Shown: positions 5,165 through 8,892 of the stretch, one piece after another
How the letters are laid out: every line of letters starts with the position of its first letter
Position numbering within the stretch: the first letter of the stretch is position 1
Assembly: GCA_024638355.1 (NCBI GenBank)
Contig: JAHEKO010000136.1
Coordinates: forward strand, 1-8,892
Reading direction: 5' to 3'
Source: Acidobacteriota bacterium
GTDB taxonomy: Bacteria > Acidobacteriota > Thermoanaerobaculia > Multivoradales > JAHEKO01
Length of the DNA stretch: 8,892 bases
Notes under the pieces: model-generated
Database searches by the model: none
Told to the model about the DNA's origin: nothing
The model's input: only the letters and a program-made list of their open reading frames with translations
Position numbers and translations under genes: made by a program

Positions 5165-6652
5165 GCCCTGGGATCGCATCCAGGCGAGCGCCTGCGTCAT
5201 GCGGGCGAACGGCCCCTTGTGCTGCACGCCCTTCGACGGCCGGAAGAACTCGCCGTGGTAGCGGCCGCCGAGGTCCCGCCGGAGCGACGTCGGGCCGCCG
5301 CTGGCGTCGATCTTCGAGTACCACTCGATGAGCTGCCGCTGCTCGGTGGTGAGCAGACTACCCGCGGCAAGCTTGCCTTGCTTGCGCTCGTAGTCGGCGT
5401 GCGCGGCGGCGATGGTATTGCCATAGCCGGCCGTGCTGGCGATCAGCTGGTTGGTTCCCGGCTTCGGCCGCGTCTTGGGTCCGACGACCGTCCACTTCTT
5501 GGGATAGTTGCCCTTCGATCTCCACAGCTGCGTCTTTGTCGTCTTGAGCAGCAGCGAAGAGACGGCGCGCTGATCCGCGGCCGACAGCTGCCCCGAGGGC
5601 GGTGGTGGCGGCGGTGGCGGCGGCGGAGGAGGAGGTGGTGGTGGTGGCGGCGGTGGCGGCGGCGGCGGAGGCGGCGGATCGTCGTTCGGCGGCGGGTCGT
5701 TCGGTGGGGGATCCTTGGGCGGATCGTCACGGCTCGGCGGATCGGGAGCCATCATGTCGGGCTCGCCGGCTGTCGACACCACGCCGCGCATTCCGGCCCA
5801 TTCCCCTCGGCCACCCTTGGTGCCGAGATCGGGCATGCCCTGGAAGTCGAACTCGAAGACCACGATCGCTCCGGCCTTCAGGTCGTCGACCCGAACGCAC
5901 TGCTGGAATCGATTCTTGGTGACCGTCCCCCGCATGCGGTGCTGCTCGAAATCGAGCAGGCTGCGCGCGATCGATATCCGTGAAGAGATGGTGCCCTGGC
6001 TCGCCTGGGCCGAGCTGTTGCCGTAGCTCGAGCAGACCAGCGGCGCCGAGGCGTGTCTGGGAACGACGATCGTCTGAATCAGATCCTTGGGGTGCTGCAG
6101 TCCGGCCCGATCGGCGGCGAAGAACGAGTAGGCGAAGTGCTGCCAGCCGCCCCGGCTGGGGGCGGGGTGCACCAGCTCTCCGGCCGCGGCGGCGGCGCCG
6201 GCGCTGGGCACCACGACGCCGTGGGCGCTGAAGAAGTCGGTCGACTTCTTCTTGATTCGCAGCTTGGGCAGCCGTTCGAAGCGGAATTCGAAGACGAGGA
6301 TGTCGCCGGCCTCGAGATCGCCGGCCGGTCGGCACGTGAAGTGGGCGTTCTTGCGAACGCTACCGTCGAGCTGGAACGAGCCGACGTCGACTAGGTCGCG
6401 GGAATGAGTTACCCGGGTGAAGACCTTGCCCGCGGACCTTCTCTTGAGGTTGTTGAAGTAGGCGGTGCAGATCTGGGAGTCGGGCGCGTCCTCCGGCATC
6501 ACCAGCGTCTGGGTCAGGGTCGCCGGGTGTTTCTGCCGGTTGGACTCTGCCTTGAAAACCGAAGTGGCGAAGTGGAGCCAGCTGGCTTCCGCCACGCCGA
6601 TCGTGGCGAACGCCGACACCAGGGCGGTCACGAGAATTCGTCGTTTTGACAT
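5159..6652 (-). CDS. Secreted protein: two Cys-paired repeats, 27-proline run, unknown C-terminal domain
   Basis: I do not recognise a family. The 497-residue product starts with a signal peptide (MSKRRILVTALVSAFATIGVAEA, likely cut after A23 at an A-E-A site). Residues 25-152 and 170-296 are tandem copies, both starting W-x-H-F-A-x-S-x-F and ending L-x-A-G-x-I-x-V-F-E-F-x-F ... G-V-V. Each has two cysteines at the same places (C62/C107 and C207/C252), suggesting disulfide-bonded beta-rich domains outside the cytoplasm. An Asp/Asn/Pro linker (297-325) leads into 27 consecutive prolines (326-352). The last 145 residues form a basic domain with WRSKGNYPKKW, NQLIASTAGYGN, QLIEWYSKIDASGG and GGRYHGEFF. 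The start at 6652 is favoured over an in-frame upstream extension to 6895, because GGGAG lies seven bases before it and the signal peptide begins there; the extension runs antisense into the peptidase gene. A cell-surface or periplasmic binding role is possible but not shown. Confidence 0.88.
   Translation of the reverse strand: MSKRRILVTALVSAFATIGVAEASWLHFATSVFKAESNRQKHPATLTQTLVMPEDAPDSQICTAYFNNLKRRSAGKVFTRVTHSRDLVDVGSFQLDGSVRKNAHFTCRPAGDLEAGDILVFEFRFERLPKLRIKKKSTDFFSAHGVVVPSAGAAAAAGELVHPAPSRGGWQHFAYSFFAADRAGLQHPKDLIQTIVVPRHASAPLVCSSYGNSSAQASQGTISSRISIARSLLDFEQHRMRGTVTKNRFQQCVRVDDLKAGAIVVFEFDFQGMPDLGTKGGRGEWAGMRGVVSTAGEPDMMAPDPPSRDDPPKDPPPNDPPPNDDPPPPPPPPPPPPPPPPPPPPPPPPPPPSGQLSAADQRAVSSLLLKTTKTQLWRSKGNYPKKWTVVGPKTRPKPGTNQLIASTAGYGNTIAAAHADYERKQGKLAAGSLLTTEQRQLIEWYSKIDASGGPTSLRRDLGGRYHGEFFRPSKGVQHKGPFARMTQALAWMRSQGL
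5597..5677 (-). repeat. 81-base proline-codon tract (27 consecutive prolines)
   Basis: On the plus strand this is an uninterrupted GGN-type run; on the coding strand it is 27 CCN codons, a mixture of CCG, CCA and CCT. The mixture limits but does not prevent slippage. A shorter DPP/NDPPP-type linker lies immediately upstream in the protein. The product should form a stiff polyproline II rod and should need elongation factor P for smooth translation. Confidence 0.95.
5765..6145 (-). repeat. Second copy of the ~127-residue tandem protein repeat
   Basis: This encodes residues 170-296, separated from the first copy by a 17-residue linker that begins with five alanines and contains PAPSRGG. Cysteines fall at the same repeat positions, 38 and 83. 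The loop before the final GVV differs most: Gly-rich here, Lys-rich in the first copy. Confidence 0.85.
6197..6580 (-). repeat. First copy of the ~127-residue tandem protein repeat
   Basis: This encodes residues 25-152 of the secreted protein. Aligned without gaps to the second copy, about 45 of 127 positions are identical by hand count. Identities include the opening W, HFA, S and F, then HP, QT-x-V and P, both cysteines (repeat positions 38 and 83), and the AG-x-I-x-VFEF block. The divergence shows an old internal duplication, not a recent DNA repeat. Confidence 0.85.
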
Positions 6653-6778
6653 CGCTCTACTCCCGACGGTAGACGCGGTCGAGCGATGGCGGCTGTGACC
6701 GGTTACACAGGACGGACTTATACGCCGTCGTCGATCAGTCGCGCGGACCGCCGCCCGCGCTCGGGGTAGGATCGAGCC
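6653..6778. promoter_or_regulatory. Divergent promoter region with near-palindromic site
   Basis: These 126 bases separate the secreted-protein gene (minus) from the M24B peptidase gene (plus). TGTGACCGGTTACA (6694-6707) matches its own reverse complement at 12 of 14 positions around ACCGGT. For the plus strand, GTGACC (6695-6700) and TATACG (6719-6724) are an 18-base-spaced -35/-10 candidate. On the minus strand TATAAG (6722-6717) is a good -10 without a clear -35. Ribosome-binding sites are AGGA (6768-6771, seven bases before the peptidase ATG) and, on the minus strand, GGGAG (6664-6660, seven bases before the ATG at 6652). The near-palindrome overlaps the plus -35 and lies just inside the expected minus transcript, as an operator would. 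Confidence 0.45.
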
Positions 6779-8167
6779 ATGTTCGAACGAGAGGTCTACG
6801 TCGCCCGCCGCCGCAAGCTGGCGGAGCGGATCGATGGCGGTATCGCGCTGTTTCTGGGCAACGACGAAGCGCCCATGAACTACAAAGACAATCACTACCC
6901 CTTCTGGCAGGACGCTTCATTCCGCTACTTCTGGGGCCTCGACCAGCCCGGCCTGGCGGCGACGATCGATCTGGACAGCGGCGAAGAGGCGCTCTACGGC
7001 TATCAGCTCACCCTGGACGACATCGTATGGACCGGGCCGCTGCCGAGCCTGGGCGAGCGCGGGGCGCGCGTCGGCGTCGCCGATTGCCGCGACATCGCTC
7101 GTCTCGCGGACGACCTGGGCGCGGCGCGCCGCTCCGGCAGGAGCATCCACTACCTGCCGACCTACCGCGGTGACGGCGCCCTGAAGCTGGCGTCGCTGCT
7201 CGGAACGCCGCCCGGCGGCCTCGCGGAGGACGCCTCGGAAGAGCTGGCCCGGGCGGTCATCGCGCTGCGCGCGCCCAAGGAGCCGCGCGAGGTCGAAGAG
7301 ATCGAGCGCGCCCTGGAAGTCTCGCACGACACCCACACCACGGCCATGCGGGCCACCCGCCCCGGGCGCCACGAGTGGGAGATCGTGCGAGAGGTCGAGG
7401 CGTGCCACGCGCGCCACGGCTCGCCGGTCTCCTTTCCGATCATTCTGTCGGTGAGGGGCGAGGTGCTGCACAATCACGCCCACGGCAACCTCATGGAGGC
7501 GGGGCAGCTGGTCGTGCACGATTCCGGCGCGACCTCGCCGGAGGGCTACGCGAGCGACATCACGCGCACGTTTCCGGTCAGCGGCCGGTTCGACGCGCGG
7601 CAGCGCGAGATCTACGAGATCGTGCTCGAGGCACTCGACAAGGCGACCCGGGCGGTGGCCCCCGGCGTGCCGTTTCTCGAGGTCTACAAGACCGCGGCTC
7701 GCAGCCAGATGGAGGGGCTCAAGCAGATCGGGCTGGCTCGAGGTGATGTGCACGAGGCGGTGGAGCTCGGCGCGCATGCCGCCTTCCTGCAGTGCGGCAC
7801 CGGCCATATGATCGGGCTCGACGTGCACGACATGGAGTCGCTCGGCGAGGACCTCGTCGGCTACGACGAGCGGGTGACCCGCAGTCCGCTGTTCGGAGTC
7901 GCCTACGTGCGTCTGGGTCGGGCGCTGGAGCCCAACTGGACGGTGGCCGTAGAGCCCGGCATCTACTTCATTCCCGAGCTCATCGATAGCTGGTCGGCGG
8001 AGGGGAAGTTCGCCGACTTCGTGAACTGGGAAGCGGTGAAGGAGTACCGCGACTTCGGCGGCATCCGGATCGAGGACGACGTTCTGGTGACCGCCGACGG
8101 CTACCGGATTCTGGGCCGCCCGATTCCCAAGAGCGTCGCCGACGTCGAAGCGACGATGGCCGGCTGA
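6779..8167 (+). CDS. M24B metallopeptidase, prolidase / Xaa-Pro aminopeptidase
   Basis: Cytosolic dinuclear-metal peptidase that cleaves Xaa-Pro bonds, 462 residues. The N-terminal aminopeptidase-P-type domain (1 to about 165) shows NYKDNHYPFWQDASFRYFWGL. The pita-bread catalytic domain (about 175-455) has all five metal ligands: D248 (VVHDSGA), D260 (SDITRTF), H343 (GTGHMIGLDVHD), E392 (AVEPGIYF) and E432 (GIRIEDD). LHNHAHGN before the first ligand is the usual substrate-side histidine region. The stretch between E392 and E432 (FIPELIDSW...FADFVNWEAV) and the C-terminal PKSVADVEATMAG resemble prolidases (E. coli PepQ, human PEPD) more than short PepP enzymes. Dipeptidase activity on Xaa-Pro is therefore as likely as aminopeptidase activity. 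AGGA seven bases before the ATG supports the start. Inferred role: peptide turnover and proline recovery. Confidence 0.95.
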   Translation: MFEREVYVARRRKLAERIDGGIALFLGNDEAPMNYKDNHYPFWQDASFRYFWGLDQPGLAATIDLDSGEEALYGYQLTLDDIVWTGPLPSLGERGARVGVADCRDIARLADDLGAARRSGRSIHYLPTYRGDGALKLASLLGTPPGGLAEDASEELARAVIALRAPKEPREVEEIERALEVSHDTHTTAMRATRPGRHEWEIVREVEACHARHGSPVSFPIILSVRGEVLHNHAHGNLMEAGQLVVHDSGATSPEGYASDITRTFPVSGRFDARQREIYEIVLEALDKATRAVAPGVPFLEVYKTAARSQMEGLKQIGLARGDVHEAVELGAHAAFLQCGTGHMIGLDVHDMESLGEDLVGYDERVTRSPLFGVAYVRLGRALEPNWTVAVEPGIYFIPELIDSWSAEGKFADFVNWEAVKEYRDFGGIRIEDDVLVTADGYRILGRPIPKSVADVEATMAG

Positions 8168-8215
8168 AGGGACCGGCGTGCGCCGCTCCGGCGCACCGCT
8201 CCCTTCGATCGAAGG
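8166..8215 (+). terminator. Extended hairpin after the peptidase gene, with competing palindrome
   Basis: GTGCGCCG (8178-8185) pairs perfectly with CGGCGCAC (8189-8196) around CTC. Outside it GAAGGGA (8166-8172) pairs with TCCCTTC (8200-8206), giving a long stem that starts on the peptidase stop codon. No T-tract follows. CCTTCGATCGAAGG (8202-8215) is a perfect 14-base palindrome sharing the CCTTC arm, so two folds exclude each other. A transcript end for the peptidase gene is the simplest reading. Confidence 0.5.
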
Positions 8216-8261
8216 CGGGCGACCGAAACCGGCGCGGTGGAGTGTACTCTTCGACGTGCCG

Positions 8262-8892
8262 ATGCTGAATCGAGTCGGACTCCCGGCTATCGCCCTGAGC
8301 TGCGCTCTGCTGATCTCGTGGCCGGCGATGACGGCCGAAACGCCGCCGCCGCCCGACTTTTCCGGCAGCTGGGAGCTCAACGAAGAGCGGAGCGACGATC
8401 CCAGGGAGCGCGTCGCCGAGGCGATGCGCCATACGATCGATCCGTCGCGGCGCTCCGCCGCCGCCGGCCGGGGAGGGTCGGGTGCCGCCGGCTCCGGCGG
8501 CAGCCGACAGGCGGTCGGGGAAGAGGTCGAGGCGCTGGTGGCCGCGCCGCGCGTGATCACCGTTCGACACCACGATCCCGAGCTGCTCGTCGCCAGCGCT
8601 CTGCCCGATCAGCCCTTCCAGGCCACCCTCTACACCGACGGCCGCGCGTTCAGGCGCCGCGACCTGCGCGGTGAGTCGCTCGAGGCGACGGCGTCCTGGC
8701 GCCGGGGCGGGCGGCTGGTGATCGAGTACTCGAGCCCGTCCGGGCGAGCGGTCGAGGAGACCTGGGAGCTTGTCGCCGACGGCTCGCGAGTGCTCGTCTC
8801 GACCGAGGTGGCCGCCGCGAAGCTGCTGCCCGCGATCCGGGTTCAGCGGGTCTACGACCGGGTCGAGATCATCCCCTGGGCCGTTCCGGACT
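8262..8892 (+). CDS. Secreted protein of unknown function, 3' end outside window
   Basis: The frame is open from an ATG at 8262 to the window edge (210 codons), with no stop reached. It begins MLNRVGLPAIALSCALLIS, a signal peptide likely cut around residues 22-25, followed by PPPPDFSGSWELNEERSDDP. That G-x-W-x-LN-x-x-x-S start is common in secreted beta-rich hypothetical proteins of high-GC bacteria. A flexible Gly/Ser/Ala segment follows (about 70-95: GRGGSGAAGSGG). After it come strand-like segments: ALVAAPRVITVRH, FQATLYTDGRAFRR, LVIEYSSPSG, VEETWELVADGSRVLVSTE and IRVQRVYDRV, suggesting a lipocalin-like barrel. GTG at 8256 is an alternative in-frame start. The nearest purine-rich site, GGAG at 8239-8242, is far for either start. 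Function unknown. Confidence 0.78.
   Translation, partial: MLNRVGLPAIALSCALLISWPAMTAETPPPPDFSGSWELNEERSDDPRERVAEAMRHTIDPSRRSAAAGRGGSGAAGSGGSRQAVGEEVEALVAAPRVITVRHHDPELLVASALPDQPFQATLYTDGRAFRRRDLRGESLEATASWRRGGRLVIEYSSPSGRAVEETWELVADGSRVLVSTEVAAAKLLPAIRVQRVYDRVEIIPWAVPD

Noticed and set aside
5597..5677. GGN run considered as a CRISPR-like or tandem DNA repeat array
   Set aside because: There are no spacers. It is a codon-level proline tract inside a gene.
5602..5983. Plus-strand frames rich in Gly, Ala, Val or Arg/Trp over the GGN tract
   Set aside because: They translate the trinucleotide run in the wrong strand and frame; composition is extreme and there are no other features.
6653..6895. 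N-terminal extension of the proline-run protein to 6895
   Set aside because: It runs antisense into the peptidase start and across the promoter region. The ATG at 6652 has a ribosome-binding site and a signal peptide.
6917..8560. 547-codon minus-strand open frame opposite the peptidase gene
   Set aside because: Antisense shadow of the M24B gene, whose metal ligands are all in the plus frame. The long frame results from high GC and codon-position bias.

Overview
High-GC bacterial DNA, gene-dense, with no mobile element, RNA gene or CRISPR array visible. The window holds eight clear protein genes (the first and last cut by the window edges) and one probable very small one. Codon use, the secreted proteins of W-x-LN type and a prolidase resembling the long eukaryotic/gammaproteobacterial form suggest a Gram-negative, possibly an Acidobacteriota relative. 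That assignment is an inference; no phylogenetic marker is present.

Left part (1-4222), a light-associated block. The plus strand opens with the C-terminal end of a class II CPD photolyase. Sixteen bases later comes a second, unrelated photolyase of the FeS-containing bacterial (6-4) type (338-2011), with all four cluster cysteines and the paired active-site histidines. Converging on it, with a 10-base overlap of the 3' ends, is a minus-strand cobalamin-binding protein (2002-3057). It keeps the CarH photoreceptor residues (W-H, E-H and the cobalt-ligand His) but has an unfamiliar N-terminal domain instead of a MerR-type DNA-binding domain. An 87-base divergent intergenic region with a perfect 12-base palindrome and a spaced inverted repeat separates it from a plus-strand operon: a two-helix membrane miniprotein, a short-chain dehydrogenase-like protein that has lost its catalytic tyrosine, and a 40-residue single-helix peptide. 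The last two start codons overlap the preceding stops (ATGA, TTGA), so translation is probably coupled. The block as a whole looks like a candidate light-sensing and photodamage-repair module.

Middle part (4223-6652), minus strand. A stem-loop at 4232-4253 separates the left operon from a convergent EamA/DMT exporter of YddG type. Upstream of that lies a secreted protein built from two tandem ~127-residue repeats, each with a conserved cysteine pair, then a run of 27 prolines and a 145-residue C-terminal domain I do not recognise. A long inverted repeat sits between the two genes.

Right part (6653-8892). A 126-base divergent promoter region with a near-palindrome leads to an M24B metallopeptidase (prolidase/Xaa-Pro aminopeptidase, all five metal ligands present). 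A strong hairpin with a possible competing fold follows. Then comes the start of a secreted protein that runs off the window; it is an open frame without a stop and is easily missed because longer shadow frames lie over it.
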